A stretch of 64,000 bases of DNA from Alienimonas chondri (GTDB taxonomy: Bacteria > Planctomycetota > Planctomycetia > Planctomycetales > Planctomycetaceae): positions 1 to 64,000 of the forward strand of contig NZ_WTPX01000003.1 in assembly GCF_013036045.1 (NCBI RefSeq). Direction: 5' to 3'. Positions 55,104 to 64,000 of this stretch are shown in pieces. Within the stretch, counting starts at the first letter, position 1; the number at the start of each line of letters is the position of its first letter. The position numbers and the translations under genes are program-made. Below the pieces are notes generated by a model that was not told the origin of the DNA, did not search any database, and worked only from the letters and a program-made list of their open reading frames with translations.

Positions 55104-55146
55104 CGTCGAGCGTCCCGGGCGCTTTAATGGACCGGGACGCTCGACG
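55104..55146. promoter_or_regulatory. 15-bp inverted repeat in divergent promoter region
   Basis: Arms cgtcgagcgtcccgg (55104-55118) and its exact reverse complement (55132-55146) with a 13-nt AT-containing spacer. It lies between the start of the XRE-cupin gene and the start of the EEP-family gene, so an operator, or a hairpin in the plus-strand leader, is likely. Confidence 0.55.
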
Positions 55147-55214
55147 AGGGCGGCCGCTGTTCATCGGCGCTTGCGTGGCCCATGCTGCGTGCGCCTCGAT
55201 TCAGAAACGATCCG

Positions 55215-56126
55215 ATGACGACCGCCCGCCGCCCCGCCTCGCTGCTCCTCGCCATGGCGGGGGCCTTCCTACTGCCTGCGATCGGATCGGCTGCGGAGCC
55301 GGTGCGGGTGATGAGCTTTAATATCCGCTACGGGTCCGCCAACGACGGCGAGAACGCCTGGCCGCTTCGTCGAGAGTTCGTCGCGGAAACGATTCGCGCA
55401 TTTGCCCCGGATTTACTGGGCACGCAGGAGACGTTGGCCTTTCAACGGGACGAACTCTCCGCCCGGTTGCCCGGCTACGCCGTGTTCGCCGCCGGCCGCG
55501 ACGACGGACGCGAAGCGGGCGAGATGATGGCGATCTATTATCGCACCGACCGCTTCGAGAAGCTCGACGGCGGGCACTTCTGGCTCAGCGAAACGCCGGA
55601 CGAAGCGGGCAGCAAAAGCTGGGACAGCTCCCTGCCCCGCATGTGCACCTGGCTAAAGCTCCGCGACAAACGCCCGGACGGCGCCGGCGTGTTCTGGGCG
55701 TTCAATACCCACTTCGATCATCGCGGACCGAAGGCGCGGGCGGAGTCGGCGACGCTGATTCGGCGGAAGATCGCCGCGATCGCCGGCGACGGCCCGGCGC
55801 TGCTCACCGGCGACTTCAACGCCGCCCCGGGCAGCAAGCCGTATCAAAACCTTTTCGCCGCGACCGACGCCGCCGGCCCGGCGTTGCGCGACAGCTATCA
55901 AATTAAACACCCCGACGGCGAGCCGGGCGAGTCGGCCGGGACCGCGGGCGGGTTTCGCCGTGGGGATCGGGGCGAGCGCCGCATCGACTGGATCGCGTTC
56001 ACGCCCGGGTGGACGATCAAGGAGGCCGCGATCGATCGTACGAACCGCGACGGCCGCACGCCCTCCGACCACGACCCGGTCACCGCGGTGTTGGAACGGG
56101 TCGAAGCCGCGACCGCCGAAGACTGA
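55215..56126 (+). CDS. Secreted endonuclease/exonuclease/phosphatase-family protein
   Basis: A 303-residue EEP-fold metal-dependent phosphoesterase with a signal peptide (SLLLAMAGAFLLPAIGSAAE). Catalytic landmarks in order: RVMSFNIRYG (Asn), DLLGTQETLAFQ (metal Glu), FWAFNTHFDHRG (His), LLTGDFNAAPGS (Asp/Asn) and RRIDWIAF with the final TPSDHDPVTAVL (Asp/His pair). The group includes exodeoxyribonuclease-like, sphingomyelinase-like and phosphatase members; secretion argues for a lipid head-group, sugar phosphate or nucleic acid substrate outside the cytoplasm. The ATG at 55215 gives a cleaner signal peptide than the one at 55182. Its stop is 7 bp from the convergent RND gene end. Confidence 0.88.
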   Translation: MTTARRPASLLLAMAGAFLLPAIGSAAEPVRVMSFNIRYGSANDGENAWPLRREFVAETIRAFAPDLLGTQETLAFQRDELSARLPGYAVFAAGRDDGREAGEMMAIYYRTDRFEKLDGGHFWLSETPDEAGSKSWDSSLPRMCTWLKLRDKRPDGAGVFWAFNTHFDHRGPKARAESATLIRRKIAAIAGDGPALLTGDFNAAPGSKPYQNLFAATDAAGPALRDSYQIKHPDGEPGESAGTAGGFRRGDRGERRIDWIAFTPGWTIKEAAIDRTNRDGRTPSDHDPVTAVLERVEAATAED

Positions 56127-56133
56127 TCGTCGC

Positions 56134-59100
56134 TTAGAAGCCGGCGCCGCTCAGCGCGGGATCGCGGGTGAACGCTCGGTCCTCGTAAGCCGGTCGACGC
56201 TCGCGGGGCCGCGGCCGCCGGGGCGTCGGCGGCGGCGTATCGTCCTTCGGTTCGTCCTCTTCGTCTCGCCAGAGCTTGCGGATGGCATATCCTCGAAGGT
56301 CGCGGGTCAGGCTGAACAGCGTCGGCACCAACACCAGGGTGAATAGCGTCGCGACCAGCAGTCCGCCCAGCACGACGCTGCCCAACCCGCGGTAGAGTTC
56401 GCTGCCGGCGCCGGGGAACAGCACCAGCGGCAGCAAGCCCAGCACCGTCGTCGCGGTCGTCATAAAGATCGGCCGGACCCGCGTGCGGATGCTGTCCAGC
56501 AAGGCTTCGTTCGGCTCCATGCCCCCCACCCGCAGGTTATTGAGCGCCTGGTGAACGATCAGGATCGCATTGTTCACCACGGTCCCGATGAGAATAAAGA
56601 ACCCCAGCATCGTCAGCACGTCCAACGGCTGCGAGTAGATCAGGTTCAACGCCTGTAACCCCAGCACGCCGCCGAGCGCTCCGGGGACCACCGTGCAGAT
56701 AATCACCAGCGGATAAATCCAGCTCTCGAACAGCCCGGCCATCAAGAGATAAGTAATCAGCAGGGCGAGGGCGAGGTTCACCCATAACGCCTGCCAGGTC
56801 TGCTCCAGCTTGTCGGCGGTCCCGGCGAGGTTAATCCGCATGCCGGGACCGAGGGCGTTTTGTTCGATAATCGGGGCGATCACTTGGCTGCGGATCGTTT
56901 CCATCGCCGTTTCCAAGGGAACCTCCGGCGGCGGAGAGACTTCGATGGTGATGCTGCGGACGCGCTCCCGGTGGTTGACCTGTTCCGGCCCGCTGGTGAG
57001 CCGCACCGTCGCGAGCGCTTCCAACGGCACCAATCGCCCCTCCGGCGTGGCGACGGGCAGCGTGCGGAGGTCGTCGGCGCTGCCGACGTAGCGATCGCGG
57101 CCGACGAGCGTCAGATCGATCTTGTCGCCGCCCATGAAATAATCGCCCACGAACGCTCCGTCGATCAGCGCATCCGCGGTAAAGCCGAGGTCCGTCGCCG
57201 TCACCTGCATATCCGCGGCCTGCACCAGTTTGGGTTCGATATGCACCTCCGGGCTGGAGAGGTCCAGACTGGGCACCGGTCGCACCTGGGCTTCGGGATA
57301 GATCCCCTTCGTCGCTCCGAGGATCCGGCCGCCCGTCGCCACGAGTTGTTCGAGGTCCGGGCCGGTGATTTCCACGTCGATCGTGCGTCCGGCGGTCAGG
57401 CCGCGTTCAAACAGACTGGACTGTTTGGCGACGGTGAAGGTGCCGGGCAGCTTGGCGCCGACCTCCTGCACCAGCGGAACGAGTTCGCTGACGCGCGCCG
57501 GATCATCGGCCCGCAGACCGAGGAACACCTCCCGCCCCCGAGCGACGAAGAAGAAGTCTCCGATAATCGGATAGTCCAGCGCCGCCGCCTCGGGCGTGCC
57601 CGGTTGAGTGTTCCAGTAGGGCTTGAGGTCCGCTTCGACCTGCTCGCCCATCTCCATCAACTGATCGAGGTTATATCCCGGCGGGGGCAACAGGATGCCG
57701 AACACCAGGTTGCGGTTGCCGGTCGGCAGATATTCGGCCTGCGGCACGAGCCACAGACAACTCAGCGAGACGCCGAACAGCGCCGCGACCGCGACCAGCC
57801 GGCGGACGACGCCCCGTTGCAGCCAGGCATTGAAGCCGACAATGAGGTTCGTGAAGCCGCCGCCCGCCCGCTCGATCGGGGCGACGATCCCGCGGGAGAT
57901 CCGCGTCGACGCGGAAGCCGTCTTTGAACGCTCCGTCGCCGCCTGTCGATCTGCCCGACGACGGCCGAACAGCCGCGCGGACGCGGTGGGGATCAACGTC
58001 ATCGACACGACCAGCGACAACGCTACGGCTCCGCTGATCGCCAGCGCGATGTCGCGGAACAACTGCCCGGCTTCCTCCTGAATAAAAACGATCGGCAGGA
58101 ACACCGCGACGGTGGTCAACGTCGAGGAGAGCACCGCTCCCCAGACCTCTTGCGTGCCGTTGACCGCGGCGGTCATGGGCGGCTCCTTCCACTCGTCGTA
58201 CCGCCGATAAATATTCTCCAGCACGACGACCGCGTTATCGACCAGCATGCCGACCGCGAACGCCAGCCCGGCGAGGCTCACGACGTTCAACGACCGCCCC
58301 AGCATATCCAGCAACAAAAAGGTGCCGACGATGCTGGTCGGAATCGCCAGCCCGACCACCAACGCCCCCCGGGCGAACCAGAACCCGGCCCCGACGATAA
58401 TCGCCAGCGTCAGCATGAAGTACCACGGGGAGAACAGCGCCGCGGCCAGCGCGGTGACGGCGATCAACGGGGCCACGATCAGCGCCCGCACGCCGAGGTG
58501 CAGGAACAGCATCAGCACGATCATCGTCAGCGCGCCGCCGATCACGATGTTCTGCTGCACGAGGTCGACGGCGGAGTAGATATAGTCCGTCTCGTCATAG
58601 ACCTGCGTGAGCTGCAACCCGCGTTCCTTGAGGATGCCTTCGTTCAGATCCGCGGCGACGGCCCGCAGGCCGTCCATCACGTCCAACACGTTCGCGCCGG
58701 TTTCGCGTTGGGCGTTGACGGCGATGCTCGATTCGCCGAACCGCCGCACTAATCCGTCCGGCTTCTTGAAGCCGAGCTTCACCTCGGCCACGTCGCGAAT
58801 ATATACGGGCGCCCCGTCGACCACCGCGAGCGGTTGATCGGCGACCTGCTCGGGAGAGCGAAACTGCCCCAGCGTGCGGACCACGTAGCGGCGTTTGCCT
58901 TCCCAGAAGTCGCCGGCGGAGACGTCCGCATTGCGTCCCTGCAGCACCCGTCGCACGTCCGGCAGCGTCAGCCGCCGGGCCGCCAGCCGTTGCGGATCGA
59001 CGATCACCTGCAGCTCTTCTTCCAGCCCGCCCCGCACGTTCGCCTGGGAGACGCCGGAGACGCGTTCCAGCCGGGCTTCGATTTCGTCCTCGGCGAACCG

Positions 59101-59721
59101 TTTTAATTCGGAGACGTTGAGTTCCGGCGGGGGGAGCAACGCTTTGACCGCCTCATGATCCTCCGCCAGCAACCGCAGACGCAGCATCGCCAAGCCGGGG
59201 TTGTGGGCCTTGCGGACCTCCGCGAGTCCCTCGCTCAGCTCCGGGTTCTCCGCCTCCAGCGTCGCTAATTCCTCCTCCGTGGGGAACCGCGAGCCGAGGA
59301 TGAACCAGGCGATCGGGCGATCGGAGGAGTTCGCCGTGCTGATGACCGGTTTATCGGCGTCCCGGGGATACTGCGGCACCTGTTCCAACCGACCGATCAC
59401 GTCGACGACGGCCCGGTCCATCTCCGTGCCGACGCGGAACTCCATCGTGATGCGGGCGCTGGAGTCGTTGCTCTCGGAGGTGAGCTTCGTGACGTTCTCC
59501 ACGCTTTTGAGCTGCTCCTCCTGCTCCACGACGATCTCGCGTTCGATCTCCTGCGGGCTCGCGCCGGGCCAGCGGGTTTCGACGGTGATCGTGGGCGTTT
59601 GCACCTCCGGCGTGAGCTGCATCGGCATTCGGCCGAGCGCCACCAGGCCGAACATCATCGTCAGCAGCACGCCGACGGCGACTTTGACCGGGTTGGCGAC
59701 GAGCGAAGCGATAAAGTTCAT
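56134..59721 (-). CDS. RND efflux pump inner-membrane permease (AcrB/HAE1 type)
   Basis: A 1195-residue RND transporter, longer than the usual 1020-1050. Typical features are the N-terminal VALGRMPMQLTPEVQTPTITVETRWPGASPQEIEREIV, the TM4 proton-relay motif GMLVDNAVVVLENIYRRY with Asp, the periplasmic docking and pore domains, and the second-half ILIGTVVNNAILIVHQALN and LVATLFTLVLVPTLFSL. Extra length comes partly from soluble insertions after TM4 (RRRADRQAATERSKTASASTR) and a charged, Pro-rich C-terminal tail. It is driven by proton-motive force and exports hydrophobic compounds. The membrane-fusion partner is encoded 82 bp upstream. No TolC-type outer-membrane gene is in the window. Confidence 0.93.
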   Translation of the reverse strand: MNFIASLVANPVKVAVGVLLTMMFGLVALGRMPMQLTPEVQTPTITVETRWPGASPQEIEREIVVEQEEQLKSVENVTKLTSESNDSSARITMEFRVGTEMDRAVVDVIGRLEQVPQYPRDADKPVISTANSSDRPIAWFILGSRFPTEEELATLEAENPELSEGLAEVRKAHNPGLAMLRLRLLAEDHEAVKALLPPPELNVSELKRFAEDEIEARLERVSGVSQANVRGGLEEELQVIVDPQRLAARRLTLPDVRRVLQGRNADVSAGDFWEGKRRYVVRTLGQFRSPEQVADQPLAVVDGAPVYIRDVAEVKLGFKKPDGLVRRFGESSIAVNAQRETGANVLDVMDGLRAVAADLNEGILKERGLQLTQVYDETDYIYSAVDLVQQNIVIGGALTMIVLMLFLHLGVRALIVAPLIAVTALAAALFSPWYFMLTLAIIVGAGFWFARGALVVGLAIPTSIVGTFLLLDMLGRSLNVVSLAGLAFAVGMLVDNAVVVLENIYRRYDEWKEPPMTAAVNGTQEVWGAVLSSTLTTVAVFLPIVFIQEEAGQLFRDIALAISGAVALSLVVSMTLIPTASARLFGRRRADRQAATERSKTASASTRISRGIVAPIERAGGGFTNLIVGFNAWLQRGVVRRLVAVAALFGVSLSCLWLVPQAEYLPTGNRNLVFGILLPPPGYNLDQLMEMGEQVEADLKPYWNTQPGTPEAAALDYPIIGDFFFVARGREVFLGLRADDPARVSELVPLVQEVGAKLPGTFTVAKQSSLFERGLTAGRTIDVEITGPDLEQLVATGGRILGATKGIYPEAQVRPVPSLDLSSPEVHIEPKLVQAADMQVTATDLGFTADALIDGAFVGDYFMGGDKIDLTLVGRDRYVGSADDLRTLPVATPEGRLVPLEALATVRLTSGPEQVNHRERVRSITIEVSPPPEVPLETAMETIRSQVIAPIIEQNALGPGMRINLAGTADKLEQTWQALWVNLALALLITYLLMAGLFESWIYPLVIICTVVPGALGGVLGLQALNLIYSQPLDVLTMLGFFILIGTVVNNAILIVHQALNNLRVGGMEPNEALLDSIRTRVRPIFMTTATTVLGLLPLVLFPGAGSELYRGLGSVVLGGLLVATLFTLVLVPTLFSLTRDLRGYAIRKLWRDEEDEPKDDTPPPTPRRPRPRERRPAYEDRAFTRDPALSGAGF

Positions 59722-59803
59722 CCCGATCTCCGAAAGGCGCCGGATGCGCCTCTTTCAATAATTCAAGAAAGAGAGGGCCGCGAAGCCGCCCGGAAGAGGG
59801 CCG

Positions 59804-61117
59804 TTACCGGCCGGCGGTCGCCGACTTCGGCGTCCAGCGAACCGTCGGGGCGCCGCCGCCCTTCGGCGGGAGAATGCGTTCGTTGCCGAGCACGACCACC
59901 AGATCATCCGCGGACAGATCGCCGATGACTTGAATCGCATCGCCTTCCGCGACGCCCAATCGGACCGGCACCGCACGGGCCTCGCCGGTCCGCTCGCCGG
60001 CTCCGGAGCCGGTCACGCCGGATTTGGCGACGGCCCAGACCATCGGCTGCGGCCCGCCCAGCACCAGGGCGTCCTTGGGAGCCAGCAAGGCGTCCGTTTC
60101 GGCGCCGGTCGGGAGCATGACCTGTGCCAACATGCCGGCCTTCATCAACGGGCCGCCGTCGTCGATCACGTTCGTCACCCGCACCCGCACCGGGAAGGTT
60201 CGCGAGCGGGAATCGCCCTGCGGCACCACGGAGGACACCTTCCCCACGAACGTCTGGTCCGGCAGGGAGGGAACGTCCACACGGGCGTCAATGCCGGGGC
60301 GAATATGGGGGACGTATTCCTCCAACACATGCGCTTCGATCTCCACCTCATCCAGCGCGGCGATCGCGGCGACCGGGTCGCCGCTGCTGACCCACTCGCC
60401 CTGCTCCGTATGTTCCTCGATGACGTAGCCGGCGAACCGGGACCTCACCGTATATTTGGCGATCTGGTCGCGCAGTTTTTCCACGGTCGCCTCTTCCAAC
60501 GCGACCTTCGCCCGCGCCTGTAAAATGCGTTCGGGCCGCGGACCGGCCTCGGCGAGTTCGAGGGCGGCGAGGGCTTCCTGATAGTCCTGTTCCGCCTTCA
60601 CCTGAGCCGCAGCCGCCTGATCGACGTCGTCCTGCGTCATCGCGGAACTGCGGTCGTAGAGCAGCTCCACCCGCTTGCGGCGGGTCTGCATAAACTTCCG
60701 CGTCGCATCGGCGGACGTCGCCCGCGCCTGTGCCTGCCGGAGTTCCTCCGGCCGCGTGCCGTTTTCCAGCTCAGCCAACTCCTGCCGCATGAGGTCGAGC
60801 TGCGCCTCAGCCGCTTTTAATTCCAGATCGATCGTGCCGGTCAACACCTGCGTGAGGGTCTGCCCGGCCTCCACGCGGTCGCCGCGTTCGATCGGGAAGT
60901 CCACGACCCGCCCGCCCACGGCGCTGCCGATCACCGCGAGCTTCAACGGCATGACGGTGCCCACGAACTCCCGCCCGGAGGCGACCTGGGCCTGCCGGAT
61001 CGGCGCGACCTGCACCAAGGTCGCCGACTCCTGCGCGGCGGCGGGAGCCGCGAACGCTGAGAGGAGGCTGACCGCCGCCGCAATGGGCGCACGGTAGACC
61101 AAAGCGTTCAAATTCAT
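59804..61117 (-). CDS. RND efflux membrane-fusion protein (HlyD/AcrA family)
   Basis: A 437-residue periplasmic adaptor with a signal peptide (APIAAAVSLLSAFAAPAAAQ). The lipoyl half-motif is GSAVGGRVVDFPIERGDRVEAGQTL, and a long coiled-coil hairpin runs over about residues 105-225. It is followed by the second lipoyl half (YTVRSRFAGYVIEEHTEQGEWVSSGDPVAAIAALDEVEIEAHV) and beta-barrel and membrane-proximal domains (DVPSLPDQTFVGKVSSVVPQGDSRSRTFPVRVRV). The ATG at 61117 is chosen for its GGGAGGGAT-type leader and signal peptide; the frame is open 32 codons further. It pairs with the RND permease gene directly downstream. Confidence 0.92.
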   Translation of the reverse strand: MNLNALVYRAPIAAAVSLLSAFAAPAAAQESATLVQVAPIRQAQVASGREFVGTVMPLKLAVIGSAVGGRVVDFPIERGDRVEAGQTLTQVLTGTIDLELKAAEAQLDLMRQELAELENGTRPEELRQAQARATSADATRKFMQTRRKRVELLYDRSSAMTQDDVDQAAAAQVKAEQDYQEALAALELAEAGPRPERILQARAKVALEEATVEKLRDQIAKYTVRSRFAGYVIEEHTEQGEWVSSGDPVAAIAALDEVEIEAHVLEEYVPHIRPGIDARVDVPSLPDQTFVGKVSSVVPQGDSRSRTFPVRVRVTNVIDDGGPLMKAGMLAQVMLPTGAETDALLAPKDALVLGGPQPMVWAVAKSGVTGSGAGERTGEARAVPVRLGVAEGDAIQVIGDLSADDLVVVLGNERILPPKGGGAPTVRWTPKSATAGR

Positions 61118-61290
61118 GGGAGGGATCTCAGGCGGGCGCGGATTGAACGGGGGCCGTCCGGCGCCGCCGCTCCACGAACGGCGGACCAGAAGATCCGCCG
61201 TTGCAACGATCATCCACTCTCCGAGCCAGCATTTCCAGAGCCGAAGAAGGATCCGTCGGAAAACAGCCGGCCGAACGGTCGGTCAACCAG

Positions 61291-62406
61291 TCAGTCGATC
61301 GGCCGCGGATCGCAGTCGGCGAGGGCCATCAGGGCGAACGCGGTGGCGAGGCTCGGGTCGCCCTCGAACCACCGTTCGTTCTCGTTGACCCAGCTTCCGT
61401 TCTCGTTCTGCTCTGCCAGCAGGCGTTCGGCGAGATCCTTTCGCCAATCGCGGGCGACGCCGGCGTCGTCGGTCAGGCGATCCATGTCAGCGATGTCCAG
61501 CGCTTTCCCGAACAATTGGTAGTAGTAATACAGACCGGCGCTCCCCATGCCGGGGTTCTCTTTGACGGTGTAGTTCTTGCCGATCCAATCGATCGCCGCC
61601 TGCACGCGGGGATCGTCCTCCTCCAGGCCGGCGTAGACCATGGTTTTAAAACCGGCGTAGGTCATGCTGCCGTAGCTCCGCAAACCGCCCTGCGGCGTGC
61701 GACCGGCGGGGGACTCTTCGGCCGCGGGATGATAATAGAACCCTCCGTCGTTCACCGCGGCGGCGGAAGCGCTTTGGTTGTGTTCGGATTCCAGATTCTG
61801 ACAGCGGGAGACGAAGATTAACGCCTTTTGAATGGCCGGGTCGTCCTCCGCGGCGCCGGCGGCGCGGAGCGCCTCGATCAGGTAGGCCGTGTTGGACAGG
61901 TCCGGGCGACCGCCGCCCGGACCGTATCCGATTCCGCCGTAGGCGACGTCGCCGGACTCCACGCCCTGCTCTTCGTCGAACTGCATGCCGCGGAGGAACC
62001 CGTCCGCACGTTTCACGATCGCGGCGTACTCCTCCGGGTCGGCGGCCTGCAACAGCGTTACGCAGACGGCGGTTTCATAGCCGGGCAGGCGGCTGTCCGG
62101 CACGGCGATACGACCGTCCTCCTGAGCCGCCCCGGCGATCTTCGCCAGCCCGGCGGCGACGGCGGGGTCGTCGGTCTTCAGCCCGGCGGCCATCAGGCCG
62201 TGCGTCGCCAACGCGGTGATCCCGATGGCATCCGGCGAGGACCAGCTGCCGTCGTCCGCCTGCGCGGTCTTCAGGAATGCCACCGCTTTCTGACGAGCGG
62301 ACGCGAGAGCCTCGGCGTCCGGTCCGAGCGACTCCTGCGGGGCCGCGACAGCCGGCGCCGCGAGGGCGAAGGCCGCCAGCATGCAGGCGGTGATCGTCAA
62401 TTTCAT
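61291..62406 (-). CDS. Secreted squalene-cyclase/prenyltransferase-like alpha-barrel protein
   Basis: A 371-residue protein with a signal peptide (ITACMLAAFALAAPAVAA) and alpha/alpha-barrel repeats like those of squalene-hopene cyclases and the prenyltransferase beta subunit. Repeats are visible as AVAFLKTAQADDGSWSSPDAIGITALATHGLM, NTAYLIEALRAAG, GFYYHPAAEESPAGRTPQGGLRSYGSMTYAGFKTMVYAGL and WRKDLAERLLAEQNENGSWVNE. The catalytic DXDD motif of squalene-hopene cyclase is absent, so cyclase activity is unlikely. Planctomycetes encode many such secreted repeat proteins of unknown role. It is divergent from the partial cytochrome gene, and 173 bp upstream of the efflux operon on the same strand. 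Confidence 0.85.
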   Translation of the reverse strand: MKLTITACMLAAFALAAPAVAAPQESLGPDAEALASARQKAVAFLKTAQADDGSWSSPDAIGITALATHGLMAAGLKTDDPAVAAGLAKIAGAAQEDGRIAVPDSRLPGYETAVCVTLLQAADPEEYAAIVKRADGFLRGMQFDEEQGVESGDVAYGGIGYGPGGGRPDLSNTAYLIEALRAAGAAEDDPAIQKALIFVSRCQNLESEHNQSASAAAVNDGGFYYHPAAEESPAGRTPQGGLRSYGSMTYAGFKTMVYAGLEEDDPRVQAAIDWIGKNYTVKENPGMGSAGLYYYYQLFGKALDIADMDRLTDDAGVARDWRKDLAERLLAEQNENGSWVNENERWFEGDPSLATAFALMALADCDPRPID

Positions 62407-62643
62407 CGGGAGATCCTGTTATCGGGAGATCCTGAGGTGGGCCGGAACGCAGCTGCGGAGAGGCGGCCTGCGGGCGATCGCGAATCGCCGTACGGGTCCA
62501 TGCGTCGAACGGCGCCGGCGGGGGCCAGGATTTCTCCGGATCGCGATTCGCCCTCCCGGGCGCCCGCCGGACTCGCACGTTAGGTTTGGGAATCCCGATC
62601 CGTTTTCGGGGAGTTCGTTCCTGATTCGTACGGCGTTTCCCGC

Positions 62644-64000
62644 GTGCCCCATCCTCCTCTGACCGCTTCGCGCCGCCCCCTTCGCTCGAAGCCGTTCGCG
62701 GCGTCTGTCTTCGCGCTGACGCTGGCGTCGGTCTTTTCGTCCCCGGCGCTCGCCGCGTCGTTGCAACAGCAGCTCGAGAACGCCGACCCCGCCCTCGTGG
62801 CCCGCGAGGCCCGTTTGCGAGGCGACGCCCATCGGGGGGCGTTGGTGTACTACACCTCCGCCGCCGCCTGCGTGAACTGCCACGAATCGGATGAGGGCCG
62901 CTCCCCGCTGGGGCCGGATCTGACGAAACTGGGCGAGGACGCGACGGACGTTCATCTGGTCGAATCGTTGTTGCGGCCTTCAAAAGCGATTCGCGAGGGT
63001 TACCACACCGTTCAGATTCTCACGGCGGACGGACAGCTTCGCGCCGGGATGTTCGTTCGGGAGAACGACGATGCGATCGTCCTGCGAGAGGCGGAGTTCC
63101 TCGAGAACGAAGTCTCCATTCCCAAACGGAACATCCTCGAACGCGGCGAAGCGGACACCTCGATGATGCCCGCCGGGCTGGTGTCGACGCTGAAATCGCA
63201 GCGAGAATTTCTCGATCTGTTGAGCTACCTGTTCGCGGTGCGGGACGGCGGTCCCGCCCGCGCGGAAGAACTGAAGCCGCCCGCGGAGGCGCTCGTCGTC
63301 AAGGACGACACCGCGAACCTGGACCACGCCGGGATTCTTCGCGCGGTTGAGAAAAGCAATCACCAGCGCGGCGAGACGATCTATCAATCCGCCTGCATCG
63401 AGTGTCATGGACCGGACGGCAACACGCCCTCGCTGGCGACGGCTCGGGCGTTCGGCACGCAGAAACTGAAGTACGGCTCCGACCCGTACGGCATGTTCCA
63501 AACCCTCTCCCACGGGAACGGATTAATGCGGGCGACCACCGCCCTGTCCCCCCGCGAACGGTACGAAGTCATCGGGTATATCCGCGATCGATTCATGAAG
63601 GGATCGAACCCCGACTATCGCCCGCTCACCGACGATTATCTCAAGACCCTCCCGATCGGCACGGAGAACGGCGAGATCGACCTCCCCCCCGATCGCGACT
63701 ACGGCCCGGCGCTCGCCTCGCAGTTGGGCCGAGAGGTGAACAGCGCTCTCACCATTCAACTGGACGGCCTGACGATCTCCTATGACCTGCATTCGATGGA
63801 TCAGGCGGACGCTTGGTCCGGAGGCTTTCTGAACCTCGACGGCACGCAACATAAACGCGGCCGCGGCGAGGGCTATCCGCAACCTCAAGGGGAGGAGGTC
63901 GAAGCCTTGAACCTGTGGAATTGGGGACACGGCGGGACGCTGGATTATTCGACCGACGACCTGCTTCCCCGCGGCCCGATGCCGCGACGGTGGATGGATT
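62644..64000 (+). CDS. Secreted c-type cytochrome/heme-binding protein (DUF6797-like), 3' end outside window
   Basis: An open frame of at least 452 codons running off the right edge, starting at GTG 62644. It begins with a signal peptide (FAASVFALTLASVFSSPALA). Residues 60-200 form the planctomycete heme-binding domain: heme motif CVNCH at 76-80, LGPDLTKLGEDATDVHLVESLLRPSKAIREGY, and SMMPAGLVSTLKSQREFLDLLSYL. A second cytochrome c domain has CIECH at 251-255 and a distal YGMFQTLSHGNGLMRATTALSPRERYEVIGYIRDRF. The last part, ALTIQLDGLTISYDLHSMDQADAWSGGFLNLDG, looks like the start of a DUF6797-type domain. Such proteins are large periplasmic redox proteins of unknown partner. It is divergent from the barrel protein at 61291-62406. 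Confidence 0.9.
   Translation, partial: MPHPPLTASRRPLRSKPFAASVFALTLASVFSSPALAASLQQQLENADPALVAREARLRGDAHRGALVYYTSAAACVNCHESDEGRSPLGPDLTKLGEDATDVHLVESLLRPSKAIREGYHTVQILTADGQLRAGMFVRENDDAIVLREAEFLENEVSIPKRNILERGEADTSMMPAGLVSTLKSQREFLDLLSYLFAVRDGGPARAEELKPPAEALVVKDDTANLDHAGILRAVEKSNHQRGETIYQSACIECHGPDGNTPSLATARAFGTQKLKYGSDPYGMFQTLSHGNGLMRATTALSPRERYEVIGYIRDRFMKGSNPDYRPLTDDYLKTLPIGTENGEIDLPPDRDYGPALASQLGREVNSALTIQLDGLTISYDLHSMDQADAWSGGFLNLDGTQHKRGRGEGYPQPQGEEVEALNLWNWGHGGTLDYSTDDLLPRGPMPRRWMD

Noticed and set aside
61291-62406. Functional squalene-hopene cyclase
   Set aside because: It is half the usual length, secreted, and lacks the DXDD catalytic motif; only the barrel repeats match.

Overview
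The window is high-GC bacterial chromosome from a planctomycete. The assignment rests on the gene families seen: two DUF1559 prepilin-like proteins, a DUF1549/DUF1553 cytochrome paired with a Tat-exported DUF1501 protein, three secreted sulfatases, several PQQ-type and FG-GAP beta-propellers, a Wza-like exporter beside a Cys-rich planctomycete-type lipoprotein, and a heme-binding cytochrome cut by the right edge. Genes are packed tightly and often overlap by 4 nt, with GTG and TTG starts. The genus cannot be named from this stretch.

Layout. 1-6.2 kb: the 3' part of a large-subunit catalase (its start lies left of the window), a tiny lipoprotein, a DUF1559 protein, a secreted esterase and a membrane-anchored zinc peptidase. 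6.36-11.75 kb: a tRNA-Leu(UAA) gene carrying a 5.3-kb integrative element. The element is bounded by a 20-bp direct repeat of the tRNA 3' end and carries a tyrosine integrase, an excisionase-like protein, a Rep_trans-like initiator, an HTH protein, two very strong hairpins and one lower-GC cargo gene of unknown function. 12.1-19.7 kb: a compact sialic-acid utilisation cluster (aldolase, sialidase, NanM-like epimerase, SSS transporter, AGE-type epimerase) followed by a convergent XylR-type regulator. 19.9-29.9 kb: a DUF1549/1553-DUF1501-SSS operon, a palindromic repeat, then an aldo/keto reductase-sulfatase-propeller operon.

30-46.8 kb: Wza-like export lipoprotein and partner lipoprotein, S15 peptidase, PQQ propeller, a BPL_N/N-formylglutamate-amidohydrolase-like fusion, NhaC-type antiporter, VOC protein, a 1002-residue FG-GAP plus sialidase-like protein and two further sulfatases. 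47.9-52.9 kb: a phosphorus-scavenging operon, in transcription order PhoD phosphatase, Fe-type alcohol dehydrogenase, DUF5690-like/MFS permease and phosphonoacetaldehyde hydrolase. 53-64 kb: DUF1559 and lipoprotein, XRE-cupin regulator divergent from an endonuclease/exonuclease/phosphatase protein across a 15-bp inverted repeat, an RND efflux pair, a squalene-cyclase-like repeat protein and a partial c-type cytochrome.

How the parts fit. The organism looks like a degrader of sulfated, sialylated glycans: secreted sulfatases and sialidases release sugars, SSS symporters import them, and sialic acid is routed through ManNAc to GlcNAc. Phosphorus is scavenged from phosphonates and phosphoesters. 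The best candidate for something undescribed is the tRNA-Leu element with its single unrecognised cargo gene and its integrase tail, which changes with integration state.
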